Part shown: positions 15,178 to 23,529 of the stretch, piece by piece
Numbering within the stretch: the stretch's first letter is position 1
How the letters are laid out: each line of letters starts with the position of its first letter
From: Rouxiella silvae
GTDB taxonomy: Bacteria; Pseudomonadota; Gammaproteobacteria; Enterobacterales; Enterobacteriaceae
Direction: 5' to 3'
Assembly: GCF_002093625.1 (NCBI RefSeq)
Contig: NZ_MRWD01000033.1
Span: 1-58,339, forward strand
DNA: 58,339 nucleotides
The notes under the pieces: generated by a model
Seen by the model: the letters and a program-made list of their open reading frames with translations, nothing else
Database searches by the model: none
What the model was told of the DNA's origin: nothing
Program-made: the position numbers and the translations under genes

Positions 15178-16554
15178 TTAAGCAAGTCTGGATACCAGCA
15201 ACGCGCCGCCAAGCATCATGAGCGCAGCCGTGGCAAAGCCGATAGTCGCACCGGTGTCTACTGGGAAATGAATCCCTGTCACCAAAAGACCCAACAATGC
15301 GACGCCAATCGCGCTGCCGGTTTGACGCATAGTATTAATGGCCGCTGAGGCGGTTGCGGTTTTCCCTGCGGGTGCCTGGTGCAGAAAAGTAGACAGCAGA
15401 GTGGGAGTCGCTATCCCGCCGCCAATCGGCATCAAAAATAGGAAGCAGACGAATGTTGAAAAAGCGGCGTCGAGATAGGTAAGGGTGGCTAGAATGAAGT
15501 AGTTTAAGGAGGCAAGCAAAATACCCAGAGTCAGGGTAAAACGCGGGCCGAAACGGGTAGCTAAATAGCCACTGGCGGAATTTGCCAATGCAATCACAGT
15601 GAAGGTTAGCAGCGCGAGGCCAGTCATCATTGGGGTAAAGCCGCGGTAAACCTGAAAATAGACGGTTAATAAAAAGATAGATCCATAAAATGAGAAGTTC
15701 ATTACCGCGGCCAATAAAAGGCTGAGCGAGAAAGCTGGGTTTTTCAGCAGACTAACAGGGAGAAAGGCGCGTTCCGATTTAGCAAGGTGTACGATTAAAA
15801 ACAGCAGTGCCAGAACAAATAAGCTAAGGAATAATATTTTTTCACGGGAAACAGAAAAACTTTTTCCAAACTGGATCATGACGTAAATCATCGAAAAACA
15901 GGCAATGACAAACAGTAATATTCCTTTGGCATCAATGTCTCGGCTGTCATGCGCCGTCGATTCAGGAATATAAAAAATCGTAAGAATTAACCCTGCCGCG
16001 CAAATCGGAATATTAATCAGAAACAGAGCGTGCCAGGAAATATGAGTCAACACCATCGCGCCGATGAAAGGGCCCGCCGCGCTGATAATGCCACCCATGG
16101 CGCTCCACCAGCCGATAGCCTTGGCGCATAGCAGGGGATTATTGCCGCAAGCTGAAGAAAGCAGCGCCAGCGAAGAGGGGACAATCAGCGCCGCGCCAAG
16201 TCCCTGAAGCAGGCGGCCGAAGATCATGGTTTCAATGCGGGAGGAAAACGCGCATGCCAGAGAGGCGAGGAGAAATATTCCAATACCCAGCAGATTAACC
16301 GTCCGGTTACCAAACCGGTCGCCTAATCCTCCTGCGGCCAATAGCAGAGCAGCAAAAACAACAACGTAGGCGTCGGGTATCCACTGAAGGCTAGATATGT
16401 TGGCATTGAATACCTGCGAAAAGGTCGGTAGCGCCACGTTAACAATAGTCACGTCGAGCTGAACCACCACGTATCCCAGCGAGGTAATGAGCGCACTCGC
16501 AAACAGCGGCGTTGTAGATACTTGCTCTGTTTTCAATCCCTCTTCAGAAAGCAT
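15178..16554 (-). CDS. MFS drug exporter, DHA2/EmrB-QacA type
   Basis: 458 residues with many membrane segments. The family signature VVQLDVTIVNVALPT lies in segment 1, QWIPDAYVVVFAALLLAAGGL in segment 2, and GDRFGNRTVNLLG and GRLLQGLGAALIVPSSLALL further on. Members export lipophilic drugs and toxic compounds by H+ antiport. The divergent TetR gene at 16696 and two palindromes between them point to repressor control. Confidence 0.9.
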   Translation of the reverse strand: MLSEEGLKTEQVSTTPLFASALITSLGYVVVQLDVTIVNVALPTFSQVFNANISSLQWIPDAYVVVFAALLLAAGGLGDRFGNRTVNLLGIGIFLLASLACAFSSRIETMIFGRLLQGLGAALIVPSSLALLSSACGNNPLLCAKAIGWWSAMGGIISAAGPFIGAMVLTHISWHALFLINIPICAAGLILTIFYIPESTAHDSRDIDAKGILLFVIACFSMIYVMIQFGKSFSVSREKILFLSLFVLALLFLIVHLAKSERAFLPVSLLKNPAFSLSLLLAAVMNFSFYGSIFLLTVYFQVYRGFTPMMTGLALLTFTVIALANSASGYLATRFGPRFTLTLGILLASLNYFILATLTYLDAAFSTFVCFLFLMPIGGGIATPTLLSTFLHQAPAGKTATASAAINTMRQTGSAIGVALLGLLVTGIHFPVDTGATIGFATAALMMLGGALLVSRLA

Positions 16555-16634
16555 AGACTCACCGCAATCCCAATTTTTGTTACGCGCCGCAGATTCAAAC
16601 GCAGAGATTGCGATAGTAAATGAAAAATATTTAT

Positions 16635-16675
16635 TTGTAGAGTGATCAATCTACAATACCTTTTGAAAAGGTATT
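16635..16675. promoter_or_regulatory. two palindromic operators between MFS and TetR genes
   Basis: TTGTAGA-N8-TCTACAA (16635-16656) is immediately followed, with a two-base overlap, by AATACCTTTT-G-AAAAGGTATT (16655-16675), both perfect. They lie 20 bp before the TetR start codon. One is likely the TetR protein's own operator. The second may bind another regulator or be a promoter-proximal hairpin. Confidence 0.65.
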
Positions 16676-16695
16676 CCATCTGATGTGTGAGGCTA

Positions 16696-17307
16696 ATGAT
16701 GAAAAAAAATCCTGGCAGACCGAGAGAATTTGACCCTAAAGACTTTCTGAATGCCGCGCTCGGTTGTTTCTGGTTAAAGGGGTATCAGGGCACGTCGGTC
16801 AGTGATTTGATGCAGGCTTCGGGACTGGCCAGTGCCAGCATTTACAAACTGTATCCAGATAAACGCAGCATTTTTTTTGCCGCGCTTAGCCAGTATATGG
16901 AAGAAGGACTTGGCCGAATGCGGACGCGAGCTGAAGAAAAACCGCCCGCCGTGGCGCTGCGTGAGACGCTTGATTACTGCGCGCTTCTGTCAACCGGTGA
17001 AGACGGTGAGCGCGGCTGCTTTACGATTGCCGCGGCCAGTGAGCTTTTGCCAGCGGACGACGAAGTCAGAGGAAAAGTGAAATATAAGTTTGATGGTATC
17101 AAACAGAACCTCATAACCATTTTTAGCCGTGGGCAGCAGCAGGGCGTTTTTAAAGCAGATACGCGGGCAGAAGTGATGGCAGAAACGGTATTTATGCTGC
17201 TTGAGGGGATGCGCGTTTACGGCAAGGTTAAACCGGACTATGCGATGCTTAAACTCGCGAATGACTTTGTAATGGACAGCGTACTGATAAAGCACGCTGC
17301 TGATTAA
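16696..17307 (+). CDS. TetR-family regulator
   Basis: About 203 residues. The N-terminal HTH (about 10-55) reads GRPREFDPKDFLNAALGCFW then GTSVSDLMQASGLASASIYK. A ligand-binding helical domain follows (GERGCFTIAAASELLP ... VFMLLEGMRVYGKV). The start is ATG 16696 or 16699 after GAGG; the upstream GTG is less likely. It is divergent from the MFS exporter and the most likely repressor of it. It converges with mntP, 21 bp away. Confidence 0.9.
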   Translation: MMKKNPGRPREFDPKDFLNAALGCFWLKGYQGTSVSDLMQASGLASASIYKLYPDKRSIFFAALSQYMEEGLGRMRTRAEEKPPAVALRETLDYCALLSTGEDGERGCFTIAAASELLPADDEVRGKVKYKFDGIKQNLITIFSRGQQQGVFKADTRAEVMAETVFMLLEGMRVYGKVKPDYAMLKLANDFVMDSVLIKHAAD

Positions 17308-17328
17308 TTTTTCGGCCTTTCGTGAAAA

Positions 17329-17901
17329 TTAGTTCAGAAGACCCAAGTGCTCGATGAGAATAGAGGATCCGATACCGATCAGAACAACGCCGCCCAGAAT
17401 CTCGGCCCATTTGCCAATCGCAGCACCGAGGAAGCGCCCCAGCAGCATGCCGGTGGTGGCCATGATGGTCGTTGCCGCGCCGATCGTCAGCGCCATCACC
17501 AAAATATTAACCTGAAGAAACGCGAGGCCTACTCCCACGGCCATCGCGTCAAGGCTGGTGGCGATGGCCGTCGTCACCAGTAGCCAAAAGCCGTGGCGGT
17601 TCTGAACTTCAGCTTCTTCTGCTTTATCTTTCTTGACGCCCTCGTGGATCATGCGGATACCCAGTATCAGCAGCAAGCCGAAGGCAACCCAGTGATCCCA
17701 AGCCATAACGAACTGACTGGCGGCAAGCCCAATTCCCCAACCGATAATTGGCGTAATGGCTTCTATTACGCCGAAGATTAGACCGGTCCGTAATGCTTCT
17801 TTTAGCGGAGGTCTATGCAATGTTGCCCCTTTGCCGATTGCTGCGGCAAACGCATCCATTGACATACCAAACGCTAGAATAAGAATTGCATAAATGTTCA
17901 T
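17329..17901 (-). CDS. mntP: manganese efflux pump MntP
   Basis: 190 residues, close to the 188 of E. coli MntP, with six membrane segments in two repeats. The duplicated acidic motifs are [15 protein letters not shown] (first) and [13 protein letters not shown] (second), whose Asp residues are needed for Mn2+ export. The ATG at 17901 is used because it begins the conserved MNIYAIL; the in-frame extension upstream is not conserved. An MntR-like site lies 110 bp upstream. The yybP-ykoY riboswitch found before E. coli mntP was not recognised here. Confidence 0.95.
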   Translation of the reverse strand: MNIYAILILAFGMSMDAFAAAIGKGATLHRPPLKEALRTGLIFGVIEAITPIIGWGIGLAASQFVMAWDHWVAFGLLLILGIRMIHEGVKKDKAEEAEVQNRHGFWLLVTTAIATSLDAMAVGVGLAFLQVNILVMALTIGAATTIMATTGMLLGRFLGAAIGKWAEILGGVVLIGIGSSILIEHLGLLN

Positions 17902-18009
17902 AAAACGGACCGATAGGGCTTTCCAAGGAGGCAAAAGGCCATTAATTAAAAGAGGCGGCCATTCTGCCATAAAGGAAATAATAAAAAAACCATATTTTTC
18001 ATGTACTTA

Positions 18010-18021
18010 TAGCATATGCTA
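18010..18021. promoter_or_regulatory. probable MntR operator upstream of mntP
   Basis: The perfect palindrome TAGCATATGCTA matches the TAGC-N4-GCTA core of enterobacterial MntR sites and lies about 110 bp upstream of the mntP start. MntR bound to Mn2+ activates mntP in E. coli. The rest of the 226-bp gap is AT-rich, without a recognisable gene. Confidence 0.55.
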
Positions 18022-18150
18022 ACTAATTAAGCCTTGGCTATACTTGGATAAAACACCTGCAATTAGAAGGGGAATTGAGCAGCTTAATGTGCAAAACGTT
18101 GAATAGATGTAAAAAATTAACCCAGATAGGACTAACGGCAGAAATAAAAG

Positions 18151-18175
18151 ATCCCGCAGAGTCACTCTGCGGGAT
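18151..18175 (-). terminator. intrinsic terminator of the SDR/ene-reductase operon
   Basis: ATCCCGCAGAG-tca-CTCTGCGGGAT is a perfect 11-bp stem. On the minus strand it is followed by CTTTTATTT. It lies just after the stop codon of the SDR gene at 18197. Confidence 0.88.
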
Positions 18176-18196
18176 TAACCGGCGGGATAAATACAG

Positions 18197-18919
18197 TTAA
18201 TTAATCAGCGCGCCGCCTTCTATATCAATAATTGATCCCGTGACGAAGGGGTTATCAATGGCAAAAAGATAACCTTTGGCAACGTCCTCGGCGCGTCCCC
18301 AGGTCTTGGCTGGGAGTGATTCTGCCGCCTTCTCAAGCATGAGTTGACGCGCCTGAGGCTCCATTGCCGCGTAGGCTTCGGTATCTGTCAGTCCCGGGCT
18401 CACCGCGTTGATGCGCAGAGGGGACATCTCTTTGGCGAGCACTTTTACCGCCGACTCCAGCGCCGCATTGAGTGTCGTTTTCACGATTGTGCCCGCCACT
18501 GTGCGACGTGCCAGAAAGCCGCTGGTCAAGGTCAGCGTGCCACCGGGATTGAGGATATTGCCAAGGTGTTTAGCAACCGCCATACTGCCCCAAAACTTGG
18601 TGTCAAAAGCCTTTTTGGCCGCCAACAAATCCAGAGCAGCCAGCGTGCCGCCGGGTGCCTGGGATCCCGCTGTAAACACAATGTTGTCGAGATGTCCCAG
18701 CGTTTTAGCCAATTCGCGAAGTTGCTCTTCATCAGCAACATCTAACGAGATGCTGCTGACTTTTACACTGGCCGCGTTCAACCGCTGTACTGCGGTAGCC
18801 AGTTTTTCAGCATTTCGACCGGCCAAAATCAGTGTATCGCCCCGTACTGCCAAAAGTTGTGCAACGGCAAAACCAATACCCGTTGCTCCGCCAATAATTA
18901 ACGTGCGTTGTTGATTCAT
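18197..18919 (-). CDS. short-chain dehydrogenase/reductase with altered active site
   Basis: 240 residues with an NAD(P)-binding Rossmann fold: LIIGGATGIGFAVAQLLA at the N-terminus, SLDVADE, FTAGSQAPGG in the NAG position, and INAVSPGLTDTEAY. In place of the usual YxxxK, the region after TSGFLARR reads TVAGTIVKTTLNAALES, so the catalytic Tyr appears to be missing while the Lys is kept. This subgroup may have a different mechanism or act as a sensor. It is 3 bp downstream of the ene-reductase gene and surely co-transcribed with it. Confidence 0.88.
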   Translation of the reverse strand: MNQQRTLIIGGATGIGFAVAQLLAVRGDTLILAGRNAEKLATAVQRLNAASVKVSSISLDVADEEQLRELAKTLGHLDNIVFTAGSQAPGGTLAALDLLAAKKAFDTKFWGSMAVAKHLGNILNPGGTLTLTSGFLARRTVAGTIVKTTLNAALESAVKVLAKEMSPLRINAVSPGLTDTEAYAAMEPQARQLMLEKAAESLPAKTWGRAEDVAKGYLFAIDNPFVTGSIIDIEGGALIN

Positions 18920-18922
18920 GAT

Positions 18923-20032
18923 TTACTCCTCTGCATCAGACCAAAATGGAAAGTCGGTATAACCTTCGGCCCCGCCGCCAAATAGCGTTGCCTTATTGCC
19001 AATCGGTGCCAGGGGCAGCGATTCTGCGAATCTGCGTGGTAAGTCCGGATTAGAGACAAAAGGGCGGCCAAAGGCGACGAAGTCAACGAGGCCATTCGCC
19101 AATAATTTTTCGGCTTTTTGCTGACTGTAGTTACCCGCAACAATAATGGCACCGTCGAAGGTTGCGCGCAGAATCTCGCGAAACTCATCGGGGATTTGCG
19201 GGGCATCGTCCCAGTCGGCTTCAGCCAAGTGAATAAACGCAAAGCCTTTTTGCTGGCACCATGCGGCGAGCGCTAAAATGGCGGCAATTGCCTGCGGGTC
19301 ATCCATTCCGCGCTGGGTAATAAAAGGTGCGAGGCGGATGCCGGTTCGATCAGCGCCAATGGCATTGCCAATTGCTTCAAGTACCTCCTGAGCAAAGCGA
19401 ATGCGGTTTGCTAAACTGCCGCCGTAGTGATCACTGCGTTTATTCGAGGTGCGCCGCAAAAACTGATCGATGAGATAACCGTTGCCGCCGTGGACTTCAA
19501 TGCCGTCGAATCCTGCATCGATAGCATTCACCGCCGCCTGCCGATAGTCGGCAACGATCGATTGAATATCTTCAACGCTGAGTTCGCGCGGCGTCGGACA
19601 GTCAACCATGCGGCCAATGCCATCTTTGCCGACCACCCAAACCTGAGCATCAGGCGCCAGCGGCGAGGGGGCAACCGGCTTGCCATCGACATGGAAACTC
19701 TCATGCGACATGCGGCCAACGTGCCATAGTTGAGAAAATATTTTTCCCTCAGCCTGATGCACCGCATCTGTCACCGCGCGCCAGCCGTCAATTTGCTCAG
19801 TGCTGTATATGCCCGGTGTCCAGGAATAACCCTGTCCCTGAGGTGAAATTTGCGTGGCTTCAGTGATGATAAGACCTGCACTGGCGCGTTGGCGGTAGTA
19901 CTCGGCCATGAGAAGCGTAGGTGTGTTACCCGGCTGTGCCGAGCGTGAACGGGTCATGGGTGCCATCGTAATGCGATTTTTAACCGCAATCGCTCCCACA
20001 TGACTCGCTTCAAATAAACGCTGTTCAGACAT
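18923..20032 (-). CDS. old yellow enzyme family alkene reductase (NemA-like)
   Basis: 369 residues, FMN TIM barrel: NRITMAPMTRSRS near residue 19, EATQISPQGQGYS, FSQLWHVGRMSH, the substrate-binding VHGGNGYLIDQFLRR (HxxN), and FGRPFVSNPDLPRRF. NemA-type enzymes reduce activated alkenes, N-ethylmaleimide and nitro esters with NADPH. It is first in an operon with the SDR. The divergent LysR gene at 20136 is the likely regulator. Confidence 0.93.
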   Translation of the reverse strand: MSEQRLFEASHVGAIAVKNRITMAPMTRSRSAQPGNTPTLLMAEYYRQRASAGLIITEATQISPQGQGYSWTPGIYSTEQIDGWRAVTDAVHQAEGKIFSQLWHVGRMSHESFHVDGKPVAPSPLAPDAQVWVVGKDGIGRMVDCPTPRELSVEDIQSIVADYRQAAVNAIDAGFDGIEVHGGNGYLIDQFLRRTSNKRSDHYGGSLANRIRFAQEVLEAIGNAIGADRTGIRLAPFITQRGMDDPQAIAAILALAAWCQQKGFAFIHLAEADWDDAPQIPDEFREILRATFDGAIIVAGNYSQQKAEKLLANGLVDFVAFGRPFVSNPDLPRRFAESLPLAPIGNKATLFGGGAEGYTDFPFWSDAEE

Positions 20033-20135
20033 TATTTTTCTCCTGCTTGTTAGGGTATGTATTGACTTTACCTCCCTATTCAGTTTTTGATAATGGTGAC
20101 GAAAACTGATTGTCTATTCGGAAAAGCTGAATAAT

Positions 20136-21047
20136 ATGGGCAAGCTAGAAGACATGGCACTGCTGGTTGAAGTGGTGGAGGCTGGGGGACTGGCCGCGGC
20201 TGGCAGAAGAATGAATCTGTCGGCGGCCACGATGACTGCGCGTTTAAAAGCACTTGAGGAGCGTTATCAGACACGTTTATTTAATCGCTCAACGCGCTCG
20301 ATTGCGCTGACCCGCGCAGGTGAAGAGTTTTATCATTCTGCCCTGCGTGTGCTGGAGGAAATGACTCAGGCGGAGGCCAAACTCACCCAAAAAGAGGGCA
20401 TTCTGAGTGGAAGCTTGCGTATCTCAGCCCCCTCGGACTTTGGCCGCCAATATCTCTCGCCCGCGTTGCTTGATTTTTCGCGGCTGCATCCCGAGGTGAA
20501 AAGTTCAGTATATTTAAGCGAGCAGGTGGTTGACTTAATTGCCCACCGGTTAGACATGAGCGTGCGCTTCGGGAATTTACCCGACAGCAATCTAGTAACG
20601 CGATTTATTAAAAATAATCATAGGGTTATAGTCGCTTCTCCGGCTTATCTTGAAAAGAACAGCCCGATCGAGCGGCCTCAGGATTTACTTCAACATCGGT
20701 GTTTAGCATTAGAAAGTCGTGGCACATTGCTCAATGAATGGCGATTCGAAATAGACGGTGAAGAACACATTTTGCGTGTTCCAACGGTAATGGTGTGCGA
20801 TGACGGCGCGCTGCTGCGTCAATGGGTATTGGCTGGCGCGGGTATCGCCAGCAAGTCGTGGTGGGACGTTAAGCGCGACGTTGAACAGGGGCGTTTAAAA
20901 GTGCTGTTTGCTGATACCTATATTGGTTTTAGCCGCCACGATAAAAAACAGGTCGGCCTACAGTTTGTTTACCCTCAGCGCCGTTTCCAGCCGCTGCAGG
21001 TTACAACCTTTAGCGAATTTTTTATCAACTGGCTTGAGCAGGAATAG
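20136..21047 (+). CDS. LysR-family transcriptional regulator
   Basis: 303 residues. The winged HTH starts at once (MALLVEVVEAGGLAAAGRRM, then LSAATMTARLKALEERYQ). The effector domain begins near residue 90 (GSLRISAPSDFGRQYLSP). It is divergent from the ene-reductase operon (104 bp gap) and converges with the HxlR gene, leaving 2 bp. It belongs to the CrgA/DsdC-like group that often responds to quinones or other electrophiles. Confidence 0.9.
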   Translation: MGKLEDMALLVEVVEAGGLAAAGRRMNLSAATMTARLKALEERYQTRLFNRSTRSIALTRAGEEFYHSALRVLEEMTQAEAKLTQKEGILSGSLRISAPSDFGRQYLSPALLDFSRLHPEVKSSVYLSEQVVDLIAHRLDMSVRFGNLPDSNLVTRFIKNNHRVIVASPAYLEKNSPIERPQDLLQHRCLALESRGTLLNEWRFEIDGEEHILRVPTVMVCDDGALLRQWVLAGAGIASKSWWDVKRDVEQGRLKVLFADTYIGFSRHDKKQVGLQFVYPQRRFQPLQVTTFSEFFINWLEQE

Positions 21048-21049
21048 CG

Positions 21050-21421
21050 CTAGGACTCTGAACTGGCATCAAAGGCCAACCGGGCGCGTTCAACTTCGGG
21101 TAAATGATCCATCGTCCAGATATAAAGCGCCTCGAAGGGGGCCTTGAGCGTGCGGCCAAGCGGCGTTATCTCATACTCGACGGCCACCGGAGAAGCAGTA
21201 ATAACTCGACGTTCGATAATTCCGTTGCGCTGTAGCCGGCGCAGACTCTGAGTGAGGGCCTTCTGCGTAATGCCCTCAATTTCACGTTTAAGCACGTTAA
21301 ACCTCTGCGGCTTTTCACACAGCGCGGCGAGAATAAGCACCGACCATTTATCAGCTATCTGGTCGAGCAGCAGACGGTGTGGGCAATTGACACCGGTAAC
21401 GGTGTGCACCTGAGTGGACAT
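21050..21421 (-). CDS. HxlR-family winged-helix regulator
   Basis: 123 residues, a single HxlR winged helix: CPHRLLLDQIADKWSVLILA, ALCEKPQRFNVLKREI, ITQKALTQSLRRLQRNGIIE, VEYEITPLGRTL. The N-terminal Cys (near residue 12) before the helix is the redox or aldehyde-sensing Cys seen in HypR/QorR-type members. ATG 21421 is used because AAGGAAACC precedes it. It is divergent from the second ene-reductase gene, with a perfect palindrome between, and is probably a repressor released by electrophiles. Confidence 0.9.
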   Translation of the reverse strand: MSTQVHTVTGVNCPHRLLLDQIADKWSVLILAALCEKPQRFNVLKREIEGITQKALTQSLRRLQRNGIIERRVITASPVAVEYEITPLGRTLKAPFEALYIWTMDHLPEVERARLAFDASSES

Positions 21422-21471
21422 AGTGGTTTCCTTAAGTATACCTGGTAGCTTTATAGTGCCTAATTGACACT

Positions 21472-21490
21472 TAGTATACACGGTATACTA
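21472..21490. promoter_or_regulatory. HxlR operator candidate
   Basis: TAGTATAC-acg-GTATACTA is a perfect palindrome with 8-bp arms, midway between the divergent HxlR and ene-reductase genes. A partial copy, AAGTATACC, occurs near 21433, closer to the HxlR start. HxlR proteins of the QorR/YodB type bind similar AT-rich GTATAC-containing repeats. Confidence 0.75.
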
Positions 21491-21523
21491 TGAACTCCGC
21501 TAACCTAAAACGGAGAATTACCT

Positions 21524-22645
21524 GTGACTACGTCCAATGTAGATGCTTTGTTTAAGCCTTTTCGTTTGAAAAGCCTGACCTTGAAAAACCGAATTGTTAT
21601 GGCACCGATGACGCGGTCTTTCGCGCCAGACGGCGTTCCGGGAGATAATAACGCGGCCTATTATCAGCGTCGCGCCGAAGGTGAGGTCGGACTGATTCTG
21701 TCTGAAGGAACCGTAATCAACCGACCGACCTCAAGAAATGAGCCTAACGTGCCGTTTTTCCACGGCGAGCAGGCGCTGGCAGGCTGGAAAAAAATTATCG
21801 ATGACGTTCACGCCGCGGGTGGAAAGATGGGACCCCAGCTGTGGCACACCGGTTCAGTGGCCAGCTTTATGACTGACTGGGTGCCCGACGCACCGGTTGA
21901 AAGCCCGTCAGGCCTGATAGCGCCTGACCAACCGCGCGGTAATGTGATGAGTGATGAATCCATCGCCGATACCATCGCCGCTTTCGCACAGGCCGCGGCT
22001 GATGCAAAACGTCTGGGTTTTGACGTTGCCGAAATCCACGGTGCGCACGGGTATCTGGTCGATCAGTTCTTCTGGTCAGCCACTAATTTGCGTACCGACG
22101 TTTACGGCGGGCCAACGCTCAAGCAGCGTTCGCGCTTTGCCGCCGAGGTGGTTAAAGCCATGCGCGAGGCAGTAGGGCCTGACTTCCCACTAATTTTACG
22201 TATTAGCCAGTGGAAACAGCAGGACTTTACCGTGCGATTGGCACCGACGCCGGAAGAAATGAGTGACTGGCTGGTGCCATTGGTTGAGGCGGGAGTCGAT
22301 ATTCTTCACTGCTCGCAGCGTCGTTTCTGGGAGCCAGAATTCCCTGAAATTGACGGTGAAAGTGGGCTTAATTTCGCCGGATGGGCGAAAAAACTCACCG
22401 GTGCGGCGACTATCAGCGTCGGTTCAGTCGGTCTCTCCGGAGATTTTATGGCGGCCTTTACCGGCGAAGCTTCTCAACCTGCCAGCCTTGATAATCTGAT
22501 TGAACGTCTGGACCGCAACGAGTTTGACCTGATTGCCGTGGGTCGTGCGCTGTTGAGTGACCCAGACTGGGTAACCAAAGTCCGCACTGGCAACGTTGAT
22601 GCCCTACAAGGCTTTACCGCTGCGGCATTGGCCGAGCTCGTCTAA
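21524..22645 (+). CDS. old yellow enzyme family oxidoreductase
   Basis: 373 residues: NRIVMAPMTRSF near residue 23, LILSEGTVINRP, GPQLWHTGSVAS, EIHGAHGYLVDQFFWSATN (HxxH, unlike the HxxN of the neighbour at 18923), and VGRALLSDPDWVTKV. It reduces activated C=C bonds with NAD(P)H. The start is GTG 21524 after CGGAGAA. It is probably repressed by the divergent HxlR and, with the SDR at 22690 and HxlR at 23530, forms a second copy of the same functional module. Confidence 0.92.
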   Translation: MTTSNVDALFKPFRLKSLTLKNRIVMAPMTRSFAPDGVPGDNNAAYYQRRAEGEVGLILSEGTVINRPTSRNEPNVPFFHGEQALAGWKKIIDDVHAAGGKMGPQLWHTGSVASFMTDWVPDAPVESPSGLIAPDQPRGNVMSDESIADTIAAFAQAAADAKRLGFDVAEIHGAHGYLVDQFFWSATNLRTDVYGGPTLKQRSRFAAEVVKAMREAVGPDFPLILRISQWKQQDFTVRLAPTPEEMSDWLVPLVEAGVDILHCSQRRFWEPEFPEIDGESGLNFAGWAKKLTGAATISVGSVGLSGDFMAAFTGEASQPASLDNLIERLDRNEFDLIAVGRALLSDPDWVTKVRTGNVDALQGFTAAALAELV

Positions 22646-22652
22646 TCTTTTA

Positions 22653-22684
22653 CGGACCTTGAGCGACTTACTGCTGAGGGTCCG
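22653..22684. terminator. hairpin terminator between convergent genes
   Basis: CGGACCTTGAGC pairs with GCTGAGGGTCCG over an 8-base loop (12-bp stem with two imperfect positions). It sits just after the ene-reductase stop and before the end of the convergent SDR gene, so it may stop both transcripts. Confidence 0.6.
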
Positions 22685-22689
22685 CCTCA

Positions 22690-23421
22690 TTAAACCTGCG
22701 CCATCCCTCCGTCGATGCACAGCTCTGAACCGGCGATAAAACTGCTTTCATCCGATGCCAGGAACAGCGCGGCAGCGGCAACTTCGTCGACTTTACCTAA
22801 GCGTCCTAGCGGGATTAAATCAGTGAGTGTCTTGCGCACTTCATCCGAAACAGCATCAAACATCGGCGTATCGATGGGGCCGGGACTCAGCGTATTGACT
22901 CTAATTCCTTTGCTGGCCAACTCGCGCGTCCAGGTGCGCGAATAGGCACGGACAGCGGCCTTCGACGCACCGTAAGTGGTGTAACCGGCCGATCCGATAA
23001 AGCCGGCAATCGAACCAATGAGTACGATTGCCCCGCCTTCGGACATCAGGGGAACAGCACCCTGCACGGTAAACAGTGTGGCGCGAGCATTCAGGCCGAA
23101 GGTCCTGTCAAAATGCGCTTCACTGATGGTTTCCAGCGGAGCGTACTCTGAAATACCTGAATTGGGGACCAAAATATCCAGCTTGCCACGAACGGATTTG
23201 ACGCGCGCAAACAGTCGCTCAAGGTCAGCAGAATTTGTCGCGTCGCCCTGTACAGCTTCGATCCCGTGTCCAATCAGTGAAACGGCTTTGTTCAGCTCTT
23301 CCTGTCGGCGACCCATAATAAAAACGTAAGCGCCTTCGAGGACAAAACGCTGGGCAATCGCCAGACCGATGCCACTGTTACCGCCGGTAATCACCGCCGT
23401 TTTTCCTGCTAATTTTTGCAT
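22690..23421 (-). CDS. short-chain dehydrogenase/reductase (classical SDR)
   Basis: 243 residues: TAVITGGNSGIGLAIAQRF (NADP Rossmann), GDATNSADLE, NSGISEYAP in the NAG position, catalytic IGSIAGFIGSAGYTTYGASK (Ser, YxxxK), and VNTLSPGPIDTPMF. Unlike the SDR at 18197 it has the complete catalytic set. ATG 23421 starts the conserved part; upstream in-frame sequence is not conserved. The divergent HxlR gene at 23530 is the likely regulator. The substrate is probably a quinone, aldehyde or ketone. Confidence 0.92.
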   Translation of the reverse strand: MQKLAGKTAVITGGNSGIGLAIAQRFVLEGAYVFIMGRRQEELNKAVSLIGHGIEAVQGDATNSADLERLFARVKSVRGKLDILVPNSGISEYAPLETISEAHFDRTFGLNARATLFTVQGAVPLMSEGGAIVLIGSIAGFIGSAGYTTYGASKAAVRAYSRTWTRELASKGIRVNTLSPGPIDTPMFDAVSDEVRKTLTDLIPLGRLGKVDEVAAAALFLASDESSFIAGSELCIDGGMAQV

Positions 23422-23460
23422 TTTGCTACCCGCTGAGTGTGCTTTATATTTGACCTCAGA

Positions 23461-23479
23461 AGATACACTGCGTATATCT
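23461..23479. promoter_or_regulatory. second HxlR operator candidate
   Basis: AGATACAC-TGC-GTATATCT is a near-palindrome (one mismatch per arm) in the gap between the SDR and HxlR genes, with another ATATAT-rich half site near 23508. It resembles in design, not in exact sequence, the palindrome at 21472. Confidence 0.5.
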
Positions 23480-23529
23480 AGTGTCAATTACGCACCGAGT
23501 GTAGCCTAGATATATAACAGGAAACCGAG

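Noticed and set aside
17902-18130. yybP-ykoY manganese riboswitch upstream of mntP
   Set aside because: I could not find the conserved riboswitch segments by eye, so it is not listed as a feature; a covariance search would decide.
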